Shown here: one piece after another, positions 53,970-64,000 of the stretch
Numbering within the stretch: position 1 is the first letter of the stretch
How the letters are laid out: the number at the start of each line of letters is the position of its first letter
Made by a program: the position numbers and the translations under genes
Origin: Diaporthe sp. PMI_573
Lineage: Eukaryota > Ascomycota > Sordariomycetes > Diaporthales > Diaporthaceae
Direction: 5' to 3'
Length of the DNA: 64,000 bases
Assembly: GCA_021399435.1 (NCBI GenBank)
Contig: JAJTUP010000020.1
Coordinates: 806,001-870,000, forward strand
The notes under the pieces: model-generated
Database searches by the model: none
Seen by the model: only the letters and a program-made list of their open reading frames with translations
What the model was told of the DNA's origin: nothing

Positions 53970-55375
53970 ATGAGGGCCACCCAAGCAATCGTAGCCCTCT
54001 TTGCCGCAACGGCATACGGGCGCGTGGCCAGGCGGGCCGCCTTCGCCGACGGCGACGCCTGCATCGCCGCACAGGCCCTGGCCGACGGCATCCAGAGCAA
54101 CATCGACCTGCAGACCGGCGAGCAGGCCAGCGTCGAGAAGGTCAAGGCCGCCGTGAGCCAGGACCCGGTCGACCAGGCCGCCTTCACCGCCGCCAAGACG
54201 CAGCTCCTCGACTTTGTCAACGCCGGCATCGCGGCGCGCGAGAACAACCAGGCCATCGCGCCCGAGGGCAATGCTGCCATCGATGGCCTCGGAATTGTAA
54301 GTTCAACATCAGCCCCAGCATGCCCCATGGGTTCACATGATGCAGGTGGCTGACCACCACCACTTCACCAGGTACAAAAAGCCCAGGCCGAGGAGCTTCA
54401 ACTGTCTCAATCTCTCAAGGGAGACGCCAGCGACCTTGACATTGTCTCACAGCTCGAGACGGATTTCGCTGGTGGCATTAAGCAGAACCAGCAGAACGCT
54501 GTCGACGTGAGTGCCCTTTTGCTTTCCTAACTAATCCACCACTCTCGCCTCATCAGCCTCGGAGTTCTGGTCTCTGAATATCCACCCGTGTGGTTGTACT
54601 GCACATAAAAAAGGTGCAGTGGTTCAAGCCTGTGCTTTGTGTGTGCTGTGTACATGTCTGCCTGTCTGCCTGCTCCCGTGTGCCTTGCGTACAAGGCGTG
54701 GTTGCCAACTGGCTCTGTCTCTCCACAGAAAAAACAAAAACGACAAGCGGCGACGAACGAGGTCGTCACCCCCCAGACGGGCTGGATATTCGGGGCCGTC
54801 ATGATCTCCCAGGCACTGGTGGTCGTGGGCATCCTATCCCTCCGCAAGAGGCGGCACGAGAACCTGGCCAAGGCTGATGAGGGCTACGAGATGAGATCGT
54901 CACACGAGGACGCGCTGACATGATCTTGAACTATTTCTAGGCTCTGACGGGCTGCGCCCAAGCGAATGCCGGTGCTGACGCTGGCGCCGCCGCCAACAAC
55001 GGTACCGCGAATGCTGGTGGTGGCAAGGATAATGGTGGCAAGGCCAACGGTGGCAAGGCCAATGGTGGTAAGGCTGGTAAGGCTGGTAAGAATGGCGATG
55101 CCAACGCAGGAGACGCTCAGAAGGGAGCGGACCAGCAGAACGGCGCGGACGCACAGGACCAAGCCGGACAGCAGCAGCAGCAGCAAGACGGTCAACAGGC
55201 CCAAGATGACCAGAAGGCGCAGGACCAACAGCAAGACCAACAGCAAGACCAACAACAGGCACAGGCTGGACAAGGTCAGAATGCCGGGGCGCTTGCTGCG
55301 GCCGTTGCTCAAGCACAAGCACAGGCACAGGCAGTGAATACTGCCCAGACCTTGCAGTTGCTCGGCGTGCTCTGA
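53970..55375 (+). CDS. Secreted helical protein with Gly/Lys/Gln-rich tail
   Basis: Three exons, 53970-54296, 54372-54506 and 54941-55375, all phase 0; 298 residues. A short signal peptide (MRATQAIVALFAATAYG) is followed by a helical domain of about 150 residues with two cysteines that may pair: DACIAAQ at its start and TGCAQ directly after the last splice. Words such as FVNAGIAARENNQAIAPEGNAAIDGL suggest a conserved fungal secreted four-helix-type domain. The last exon then turns into low-complexity sequence: NGGKANGGKANGGKAGKAGK-like, then Gln/Asp-rich (QDQQQDQQQDQQQ) and Ala/Gln repeats. Such tails occur in wall-associated or matrix proteins. The final intron (434 bases) is unusually long for this genome and contains an alternative in-phase exon (next entry). 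Function unknown. Confidence 0.75.
54729..54923 (+). CDS. Candidate alternative terminal exon encoding a membrane tail
   Basis: Inside the last intron of the preceding gene, a TCTCCACAG acceptor (54728) opens an in-phase frame of 65 codons to a stop at 54921-54923. It encodes a basic/polar linker (KKQKRQAATNEVVTPQTG), one hydrophobic membrane segment (WIFGAVMISQALVVVGILSL), a stop-transfer RKRRHE and an acidic cytosolic tail. Joined to exon 2 (phase 0) it would turn the secreted protein into a single-pass membrane protein. The composition is too well formed to be chance, but usage is unproven; it could also be the relic end of another gene. Confidence 0.45.
   Translation, partial: KKQKRQAATNEVVTPQTGWIFGAVMISQALVVVGILSLRKRRHENLAKADEGYEMRSSHEDALT
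54999..55336 (+). repeat. Low-complexity coding repeats
   Basis: Imperfect short repeats of GGTGGCAAGGCCAA type (Gly-Gly-Lys-Ala-Asn) are followed by CAGCAAGACCAA-type units (Gln-Gln-Asp-Gln) and CAAGCACAAGCACAGG (Gln-Ala). They are in frame with the secreted protein and are also responsible for long meaningless antisense frames. Confidence 0.85.
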
Positions 55376-57257
55376 TCGGTCTGCCAGCTAGTCCAGGGTG
55401 ACGGGGGCAATTCTGGGGGGATGTAAGGGAGTAAGACCGGCCGGGAGGCAGTGGCGGCCTTCATTTGGCGTTGGTGGTTGAGCCGTATCCTTAAATTGTG
55501 GAGAATGAGGCATGAACAGTCTTTTTCCTATCATGAGTTCAATGTAATCTACAAATTTGCCTTGTGATCTGTTGCAAGTGAACTTCGGGGGTAGTCAACT
55601 GTGATCGTAAAATTGTAAGTAGTTTCGTTTTTAATCCGTATACGTACGCTTCTTAAGTAGTAACTATGTAGGCGGTCCCTTCATACAGTGGTAAACGCTT
55701 GAACACCCAGCTGCTTGCCTTAGATTAGGCGTCAAAGTTCTCATTTGGACCTCTACCTGCTCAAGTATTTCTTGGATACTCGGATTTACTATAAATCTCA
55801 CGCACCTTCACGTTTGCTTACAACTTTCTGTAATTGCAAAACAAAGAGCTGCGCTGACGTTTAGGGTGTCTTACCCGGAGGCAAGTCCTCCGAGCTTTTA
55901 GGAACCCAAAGGGCTTGTGGAACAGGCCTCAAGGCAGCTGGGTAACCTCTTACTGCAGCTTGGGCGCTAAGTAAGTGGTCCGGTCTGCCCATAACCATTG
56001 TCATATCCTTAGTGTCAATTGTTGCTGTTCTGGGATATGAAGTGCCGGGAGGAGCGTTTTGGCACGGGCGGGGGATGTAAAGTAAGCTTCAGCAACCATT
56101 ATGGGAGTTTTTCTCTCCCGAATATCAACACACACTAAACAGGCCGGGCCCATTATCACCAATATATCATCAGATGCTATTTACGATGTTCAATATCAAG
56201 TTACCTACTGGACTTGCTTACTGACTGCTGACATATCCCTGACTATTAGGTACCATTTCCATCTGGGTTTGCGTGACGCTCATCATAGCGCAGCAGACCC
56301 ACCGTATATGCCGTCGAACTAGCAAAAATCCTATAATCCACATGTGCAACAAAACCCACAGATTCTTGCCTCGAGACGTGCGCGACTCCTTTCCCATTTC
56401 AGCTTTTCAGCTGGTCCACGGTGCTTACTGTATGCACGAGATCGTCATCTATACTACCCAATCTGCGCTCCATTGAGCGCAAGCTGAATCCTCTCCTCCA
56501 GCGACAAGAAGCCAAGCCCAGATTAGCCTATGCATGGCAATACACTACACTGCACACTATGCACAACGGGGAATAATCACACGATAACGTTCAAGTTTCT
56601 TGACAGCTGTATGTCAGCTGCCAAGCCTGCACGTTTGGCAGGATTTTTGCCGTGTCGCGTCCTAGCGGGTTGTACAACAAGCACCTGCAAGCACATGTTG
56701 TCATACGGAGACGGTGGGGGAAGACCAATGACATGTTTTGTTGCGAATGGTCAAAACATGGGTGTGCGCGCGGAGAATGCATTGCAGGCTGCAGATACGA
56801 TATGCTGTGTCATTAGAGTTTGACGCTCTCGAGGAGGAAGCGAAATGACGTGAAATGACGTCTACCGCTTACTGATTTGGGAGATTTACTGCAAGCAAAC
56901 TTGCGAAGGCTCCTAAATAGTTCGAGGCCTAGATTAAAAAGCCGTTGGGAAATATGTAATAGTGTTGGAGGGTGCATATTAGCGAGATGTCTTTCCACGG
57001 TACTGGTGCCAATATGTGGTTCCAGAGGATCCCCCGTCTCGATCAAGAGAAGCCATGCAATCCGATACGCCGGAGGTATTCGTACCTTTGATGCGTTCAG
57101 GACATGGGCTGAGAATGAAGACTAGTACATGCGTCGTCCGAATGGAGTCCTTGATATTGTGAAGTCTAGAGAAGCATAAGTAGTGTCCACTTGTCCCACC
57201 AACTGTCGTACCGACACGGCACTGTATACCTTTGATTCTGTGCATTAACCGAAGACC
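55376..57257. other. Intergenic
   Basis: About 1.9 kb without a supported gene. A duplicated AATGACGTGAAATGACGT word occurs at 56843-56860. Confidence 0.5.
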
Positions 57258-58859
57258 ATGATGTTGCCACTCTTGGTCTCCTCGATTGTCCTCACCTTTG
57301 CCCGGTCGGCTCTGGCCGACACCTGCTCATCCGTGGAAGCCCTGCAATACATTACCGTGACCCGCTCCCTGGACCTCGCTTACATCGAAGAGCAATCCCA
57401 ATACTGGTCCACGTCATGCTCAGCTCTGCTTCCTTCTTGCATCATCTTTCCCAAGTCAGCAGAGGAAGTTTCCACCGTCGTTAGTATCCTTGCGAACACT
57501 ACCGACAGTTTCGCCGTCAAAAGCGGTGGGCACAATCCCAACAATGGCTTCTCGAGTGTCCAAGGTGGACCGTTGATCGTCACGGACTATCTTGACCAGG
57601 CGAATGTGAATCAAGCAACTGGTGTTATTGATGTAGGACCGGGTAATCGACTTGATGGAATTGCAGCCAAGTTGCAAGGAAGTGGATGGACGTTCGTTGG
57701 TGGTAGGATCGGGAACACCGGAGTAGGTGGGCTCGTGCTCGGTGGTGGACTGTCCTACATGTCAGCACAGTACGGATGGGCGGCAAGCCAGGTCCTTGAG
57801 TACGAAATCGTCTTCGCCAACGGAACTATTGGCCATGTCAATAATGATAATTACCCCGATCTATTCAAGGTAAGATCGATCCACCCTCTGGGCCCCTACA
57901 GTATGCTAACTAAGTGCTTTCGCAAAGGCCTTGAAAGGGGGTGGGAACAACTTTGGCATTATCACGAACTACAGGTCAGTTTTAATGCGTGTACCAGATG
58001 ACATGCATGGACTTACCAGGTGCATAGGTTGCAAGGGCAACGTCAAGGAAACGTATGGGGCGGCAATCTGGTGTACTTGAGGACACCGGAGAAAGACAGG
58101 CAGCTTCTCAAGGCAGTACGTGATTTCACTGAGTACAACGACGACCCCAAGGCTGCTGTCATTGTGACCGCAGAGCGCACCAATGTCAACGTGGTAGACT
58201 CATGGATCCTCTTTCTCTTCTACGACGGCCCGTCTCCTCCAGCAGGCAAGTTCGACAACTTCACCGACGTCAACCCGCTGCTGGACACCACGCGAGAGCG
58301 CACATACGCCGACCTGATGGCCTCGAGCAACTGGGTCGTCTTGAAGGGCGTGGTGGTGGACATTGCCACGGAAACGATCCCGATCCCCACAGCTGAAGAT
58401 GAGGTGAAGGTGATGGAGGAACTGCACAACCACTGGAGGAGTGTCACTGCGACTGCGCTGCTTGAGCCCGGCATCGTCGCGTCCATTGCGTGGCAGCCAT
58501 TTCCCAAGGCCATCGCCAGGGAAGCTCGCGCGCGCAGTCCCGATCTCATTGACGTAGATGAGGATCATCATCGAATCATCATCGAGATGAACTACGCGTT
58601 TACCCTCCAGACGAGCTACGACAGGATGGCCGACACGGTGGAGGCGACGTACGGAGGCGTGCGGGAGCGAGTTTTGGGCTGGCAGGCGGACGGGACACTC
58701 CCGGAAAGCTATAATCCCGTGTTTATGAACTATGGCTTCTTCCGCCAAGATTACTTTGGGAGGCTGAAGCCAGAGAACAGGGCGCTGGCGAAAAGGGTGC
58801 AAGAGGAAGTAGACCCAGATGGGCTGTTCCGGGTCAGGACCGGCGGATGGAGGCCCTGA
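57258..58859 (+). CDS. Secreted FAD-linked oxidase, BBE-like
   Basis: Three exons, 57258-57869, 57928-57974 (47 bases) and 58028-58859; 496 residues. Two ATGs in tandem precede a signal peptide (LLVSSIVLTFARSALA). The FAD_binding_4 domain starts with CIIFPKSAEEVSTVV and VKSGGHNPNNGFSSVQGG, where His92 is the usual covalent FAD ligand. GGGLSYMSAQYGW follows; the second (Cys) attachment residue of berberine-bridge enzymes is absent, so a single covalent bond is likely. Exon 2 restores ALKGGGNNFGIITNYR, and the BBE C-terminal motif ends the protein (VRTGGW). The enzyme would oxidise sugars or alcohols, or act in secondary metabolism. The short middle exon begins after an AAG acceptor. Confidence 0.92.
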
Positions 58860-60771
58860 TTGTTTTGTTTTTTTCTCTAGTCTATGTTCGAATTAATCTG
58901 GGTTATTTTCAACTACCGTGAGTCAAGTCAGGATTCTGGAGATGACTACCACAGTCGACAAGCTTGCTAAAGCGAACGCGGTTGTCTCTACAATTGGCCT
59001 CAGATTAGCGGGCTTAAAGAATCCCTTAGCTAGCGACCATCTGAGCAGTATCCACTATTAATGCACAATACGATCCGAAGTTATTCCAAAGAACCGAGCG
59101 CGTGCTAAGGCTTCAGGTGACTTTAGTTGCATCCAGACGGAAGGCCGCGCGTGACAAGCTGGATGCTGCAGGATATATGAAATATGTACTCGTAAGCTAC
59201 ATAGGCAGGGGCTCCAGTGCTATTCTTCTTCATTGAGATGGACATGTAGTTGCAGGCAACCTGGGCATGCGTGGCTTGCCAACCCCCCCAAGTTCTTCAG
59301 CTACGAAAACAAAAGCATTCGGTCGCCCTCTCCATCAAGAGACTCTCCCTCACAGTTGGATATTTATATCAGGCCGGAGCAAAAGCCGGATCAAATAGCT
59401 GAAAGTAAATCTGAATAATGTACTTCCGGGCCGGTGCAGCATAAGCTATTATCATATCAAATCACTTGCAACAAACATATGTGTCATCCTCCCTGGGAGC
59501 AATATTGGCTTCTTCTACTTCGAGCAACTCATCGTTTTCATGATATCATGAGTGACAATTGCCGCCAAGATACTTGACGTCGGTCGGCTGGCTTCTGTAA
59601 GCCAATTGCAGAATCAAATGTAAAGAACTGATCATAATGCAAATTCCATTGACGAGGCCGAGACGGAAAAAGGTCCTATGTTGATCAGATTCCTTTAGCG
59701 ACGACGCTGCGGAATTACAATCCGCCAGCATCCGGGCAGGTTGGGTCCGTCTTGAGCGAGAATCTTCACCGAGTGAAGCATAATAGAGGTCCTCCGTGAT
59801 TCTAGCTGAAGTCATGCCAGGGGGCTCGATGTCAGTTTTCAAACAGTTCCTCCCTTGGCGGGACAACCAGCCATGGAGAAACTCGAGCGAGAGCCCCAGG
59901 AGGCTGGGCGCCTAAGGCTCGGCACTATAACTGAGTGGAGCCGCCGAAGCGTGTGTTTGTTTCACGTGTCTGAGTCGCCAATCAGCTTCGCGTCCGAGAC
60001 GCCTACCCCTTTTTTTGTTTGGGGGCCTGCGGGAAGGACGCTCAAGCTTGCAGCTGATTGCATCATCATTCAGCCTCCACTGGACTTATTGAATCGCTTT
60101 GGATCTGCAAACCATAGACGAACTTTCTTTTGTAGATGTGCCACGACATTCAAAAGCGAATTTCTGTTGCCAGCCATAGGAAGTCTCTAATTGAAAGGGG
60201 TCTACTGCCTAGGCTGTGATCTGCGTATGCACTGCCTCCAAGTCCGAGCAGCAAAGCATTTGATAGTCACAACCTCAAGGCTCCTCACGTTTGGAAATTC
60301 ATTTTCGTAAGACAAGCCCGTCAGCCTTAAAATGGACCAAGACTTTAAGGATCACAGGTATGTGTTGTTTTGGTGGGGGCGGGCGGTTTCGGCGAGGAGT
60401 ATGCCCAGCCGCGCTCCGCAATCCAAGCTTTTGCTTGCTAGAGTTTCCTCCTATCACGCGCGGTCTACGGGACAGGATCAACGATTCGGTGTAAGCATTG
60501 ATTCGAAACTGGATGAACGGATTGTAGATCTGAGCAGGCTGTGTGCCACACTCAATCTATCCGAGATTACCAACGGAGGCTCCAAGACCTCGTGGCTTTA
60601 CCTCAGCAGGGCCACGATGTTGAACTTCGTGGACCGATAAGTGCAGCCGTCTTCGCTGTGAAAACTGCTGAAGCGGGAAGAAGTGCAACCACAACTTTCA
60701 TTCTCTATCTACCACCTTGAAGGCGTTCGTTTCACCACTTTATATTTCACAACTTCACATTTTACATCACC
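58860..60771. other. Intergenic
   Basis: About 1.9 kb; frames at 59855-60190 and 60332-60640 have no domain and no splice support. The final 60 bases before 60772 form a pyrimidine- and CA-rich leader. Confidence 0.5.
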
Positions 60772-61890
60772 ATGAAGTCAAGCACATCAGTAGCAGCCCT
60801 CCTGACAGCGTTCTTCGCGTCAGCAGCGGCGTTCCCTACTTACACAATCAAGAGACAAACCAACGGAACCGCTAGCGGCCCAATTGGCTTTGGCGTCGGG
60901 ACAACGGGCGGTGGCTCAGCGTCGCCTGTCACAGTCTCGTCGTGCGCTGACCTCGAGGCTGCCATCGCCGGCGAGGAGCCCAAGGTCGTGCAGATCGACG
61001 GCAAGGTCGAGGACTGCGGGACCCTGGTGCTCGGCAGCAACACGTCACTCCTGGGTGTCGGGGCCAACTCCGGAGCCAGTGGGACGGGCTTCCGGATCAA
61101 GGCCAGCACCAATGTCATCATCCAGAACCTGGCTATTGGGCCACCGCCTGCTGGGGCTGATGCCATCGATATTGAGTCGAGCACCCAGGTCTGGGTTGAT
61201 CACTGCGAGCTTTTCTCCGTTGGTCTGACTGGTGGAAAGGATGATTTCGATGGTGAGTGCTGAAATGCAGGCCTTCGGCTGAGACACAGAGATATCTGGA
61301 CTCCGAGATACTGACAATCCACACAGGACTCTTCGACGCCAAGCGCGGATCCGACAACCTGGAGGTGTCTTACACCAAGTTCCACGACCATTTCAAGGTA
61401 AGCGAGCCATGTGCCTGACCCCGTCACATCCACAATATGGCAGGCAACACCAGCTGACACCGAACAAAAGGGGAGCCTGATCGGCCACTCCGACAGCAAC
61501 GCCGACCAGGACACGGGCAAGCTGCGCATCACCTACCACCACAACAGCTTCGTCAACGTCGGCTCCCGCTTGCCCTCGCTGCGCTTCGGTACCGGCCACA
61601 TCTTCAACTCGGTCTTCCAGGACTGCCCGACCTCGGGTATCAACAGCCGCATGGGCGCCCAGGTTCTGGCCGAGAACAACGTCTTCGACAACGTCGACCG
61701 CGCCATCGTCACGAACCTCGACAGCGACGAGCCGGGCTTCGCCTGCGACAAGGGCAACGTCCTGAGCGGGATCAGCACAGTCGAGATCACGCAGGAGTGC
61801 AGCTTCACGCCAGCCTACGAGTACACCCTCGACGGTACCGATGGTTTGATCGCAGCTATTGAGGCTAGTGCTGGTCCCGGCAAGATTTGA
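60772..61890 (+). CDS. Pectate lyase, PL1 family
   Basis: Three exons, 60772-61252, 61327-61397 and 61471-61890; 323 residues. A signal peptide (TSVAALLTAFFASAAAFP) ends before a KR-type propeptide site. PL1 features in order: TVSSCADLEAAIAG, VVQIDGKVEDC, NTSLLGVGAN, the parallel beta-helix NVIIQNLAIG, AIDIESSTQVWVDHCE (the conserved D-x-I and W-V-D-H-C motif with calcium-binding Asp), DAKRGSDNLEVSYTKF across exon 2, LIGHSDSN, RITYHHN, and SRLPSLRFGTGHIFNS with the catalytic Arg region (R-x-P-x-x-R). It cleaves polygalacturonate by beta-elimination outside the cell and needs Ca2+. The last intron ends in AAAAG. Plant cell-wall degradation is the clear context. Confidence 0.94.
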
Positions 61891-62310
61891 GAGCTTGAGA
61901 GTGATTGAGTGTTGCCGCTTTTGATGCGGACCCTTCACGAGGCTTCTTCTACGTGCACATATATTTTTAGTTCTTAAGACTGGGCAGGCCCTGCCTTTGA
62001 ATATACTCCCAGCCATGTCATGGCTATCCCGCCCTTTGTGTTGATATTCTTGACTCTGATGCAGCGTTGAGAGGATCCAGACATGCCCACCTCCCCAGGA
62101 AACTTTATGGTCATGAAAGCCGGATCAAGCCGGATGAATCCTAGACTCGTTCATGAAAGACAGACTTTGCATGCAACTTGTATCAGAGCAGGTCGACTAG
62201 AGGTATGCTCGATTCACTCAAAGGTAGAGAGCAGGCTGGCCCAATCTTGTGAGTATTTACCATCACAACTCAGGTGACCGATGAGGCTGGCCTACCAATC
62301 CCCACCACGT
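61891..62310. other. Intergenic between convergent genes
   Basis: Holds two 3' ends; nothing else seen. Confidence 0.55.
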
Positions 62311-62894
62311 CTACTGCGTGCCGACGAATGCGTCCAGCTTCTTCTTGTCGTAGACCTCTCCCTCGACCAGTTGAGACCAAGTCTAGACGACGCGATTAGA
62401 GAAGCCGCCAAGACTGATATCAGGCAAAGAAGGCGGGACATGACGGAGACTTACCCCATCTGGAGTGACCTTGTAGAGCGTAGGCAGAGCAGGAACGCCG
62501 AACTTGCGCCACTCGTTCTCGGGCGACCTCCATCTATTCACCACAGAAAGTCAGTCACGCGGGCGCAAAGAAGCAAAGCAAGCGCAAATCGAATTGCGGA
62601 TTCGAGGGACTGGGAGGAAGCAAAGCCCCGCCATCCGCCAGCATCGGGGCCGGAAATCTCAACTCTGGGGCTAGAAACCTACGTTTCCCTGTCGCCGGCG
62701 TACTGAACCGTCAGGCGCGACTGCTCGCCGGCGGGGAACTTCTCCTGGATGAAGGGCTCCGCCCGGATGCAGTCGCCGCACCAGCTGCGGCCGTTGACGA
62801 TGCTGGCGTAGACCACCAGGAAGTGGGGTGCCTGGTTCTTGGCTGCCAGGGCGGCGACGGCATCGGCGACCGCCCTGGGTGCGGTCGAGGCCAT
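62311..62894 (-). CDS. TRP14-like thioredoxin-domain protein
   Basis: Three exons on the minus strand: 62894-62683, 62533-62455 and 62382-62311; 120 residues, close to human TXNDC17/TRP14 (123). The active site is WCGDC at residues 38-42, matching the family's WCxDC (TRP14 itself has WCPDC), inside the typical extended loop YASIVNGRSWCGDCIRAEP. Downstream parts TVQYAGDRETWRSPEN, RKFGVPALPTLYKV (with the cis-Pro) and LVEGEVYDKKKLDAFV complete a DUF953-type thioredoxin fold. It is a cytosolic disulfide reductase in redox signalling. Splice joins are phase 2 then phase 0 and create no anomalies. This is the most housekeeping-like gene in the right part of the window. Confidence 0.93.
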
Positions 62895-64000
62895 TCTTGC
62901 TCGGACGAGAGTTACGAGGTGGAAGGGTTGAGGAGGGGCCGACGATCAGGTCTTGTTGGCGCGTATACCTGGGAGAGATGAGTAAGAAGTGACTTGAGAT
63001 CGCTGGCGCTGGAGAACGTGGGTTGTTGCTTGTCAAAAATGAATCTGCAAGCTGTCAACATTCGAGTTCTGTTTGGCTGTTGTGGCTCGATGAGACGTCG
63101 GGAATCGGCTGATGATTGAAGGGTTCGGGTTCAGCTGCAGAGCACTTGAGCTGATGGCTTTCACATGATCGAGCAGACTTGCAGCTTATTGAAGTTGCCA
63201 GTACATATCATTCTGCCGCAGAAATAAAAAGTCGGCCCTTGAATATTCGAGTTAGACTACTCATGGACACTCGTTCTGGAACCCAAGCATGACACACAAT
63301 CAACACGGCTGAGAAACCGCCCCATTCAGCATGCGAGTTGACCCCGATGTCTCACTTGAATCAGGCACTTTTTACACGGCTTTCGTGTACTCTGTAGCTG
63401 AGCCTTGCGGCTGATCTGCAGATGATGAGTTCTCATCCGTTAGAAACCACGATCACGCTGGATTTGAAGTAATTCTCCAAGTTTTATCATGGCGAAAATC
63501 GAAAGCCTCTTTCGCGGCATAAAACGAGCAGCTGAATTCAATTAAGGGGCGAAGTCGGACGTTGGTAAGGGCAGCATCTATACAGACGCACATATGTCCG
63601 TATCCTATCTCAAACTAATTGGGAATCACGGCCTATCACCAGTGGACGGTTTCCACCCCTTTGGTATTTGGTCACGTGTCGGGAGTCTAATATTTGTGTA
63701 GTTACACGTCTAGAAAGAAATATAATGGAGTTAGGCATGAGCAAGGAAATCGCCCGGCCGCGATGAAGGAAGAAATGAACACCAGCACGATCCAGCCACC
63801 AGTCATGTGCTACCGCCGTCTTTGATAAATACACTCAAGTATTGTCCTCGACTGTACCAGGGCGGTGCTAACCTGAAGGGATGAAGTCAGCCAAGAGCGC
63901 ATCGGTCTGCGCCATCTCTTGATCCGTGACCTCAAGTTACCTCGCTATTCTCCTCCATCCGCTCCGCAGCGCCAGCACCTGGCATCGGGATGATAGTGGG
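62895..64000. other. Intergenic to window end
   Basis: Upstream region of the TRP14-like gene, then sequence without a supported gene. A gene may begin beyond the window. Confidence 0.5.

Noticed and set aside
54884..55328. Minus-strand frames rich in Leu or Pro/His/Arg
   Set aside because: They arise from reading the Gln/Lys repeat tract of the secreted protein backwards; the apparent Leu-rich membrane segment is an artefact of CAG/CTG complementarity.
1..64000. CRISPR array, rRNA, integrase or complete transposon
   Set aside because: No regularly spaced repeats, no recognisable rRNA, and no transposase, reverse transcriptase or tyrosine recombinase motifs in any frame I read.

Overview
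This window is nuclear DNA of a filamentous ascomycete (Pezizomycotina). The evidence is short spliceosomal introns (mostly 50-100 bases) with GTRNGT donors and CTAAC/CTGAC branch points, together with characteristic fungal families: a DUF6536 membrane protein, a STAND/NLR with a Helo-like N-terminus, a Zn2Cys6 regulator, an asco-laccase, BBE-type oxidase and PL1 pectate lyase. I cannot name the genus. I found no rRNA, tRNA, CRISPR array, or intact transposon. About twenty genes are supported and intergenic spaces are often 1-2.5 kb, which suggests an accessory, environment-facing part of the genome. Family names come from recognition of motifs and overall sequence; no database search was run. 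Exon joins were worked out by hand from splice signals and reading phase.

Left part (1-11.3 kb): a three-exon DUF6536 polytopic membrane protein, a small secreted protein, and a five-exon NLR-like STAND protein with a NACHT NTPase and a degenerate ankyrin C-terminus. The NLR has a long disordered insert carrying a 45-base tandem duplication.

Metabolic block (11.9-23.9 kb): an MFS transporter diverges from a homologue of bacterial 4,5-dihydroxyphthalate decarboxylase, followed by a TDT-family dicarboxylate transporter. About 5 kb further on lies a phenol-hydroxylase-type FAD monooxygenase. Together they look like a candidate aromatic-acid uptake and catabolism cluster. Between them lie a CorA-like two-TM protein gene interrupted by an in-frame TAG and a small coding remnant.

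Middle (24-42.3 kb): a mitochondrial-looking DUF1992 (DnaJC28-type) gene, an irregular AT-rich stretch with small tandem and direct repeats next to an atypical kinase-like gene, an eight-exon Zn2Cys6 transcription factor, an NmrA-like oxidoreductase, an intronless bacterial-looking carboxylesterase, and a secreted M28 aminopeptidase.

Right part (45-62.9 kb): a run of secreted products (small glycoprotein, laccase, small secreted protein, low-complexity secreted protein with a possible alternative membrane-tail exon, BBE-like oxidase, pectate lyase) and finally a TRP14-like thioredoxin. This fits extracellular breakdown of plant material.

The most unusual points are the many introns whose frame forces an AAG acceptor, the possible secreted/membrane terminal-exon switch near 54.7 kb, the candidate phthalate-like cluster, and the disrupted CorA-like gene.
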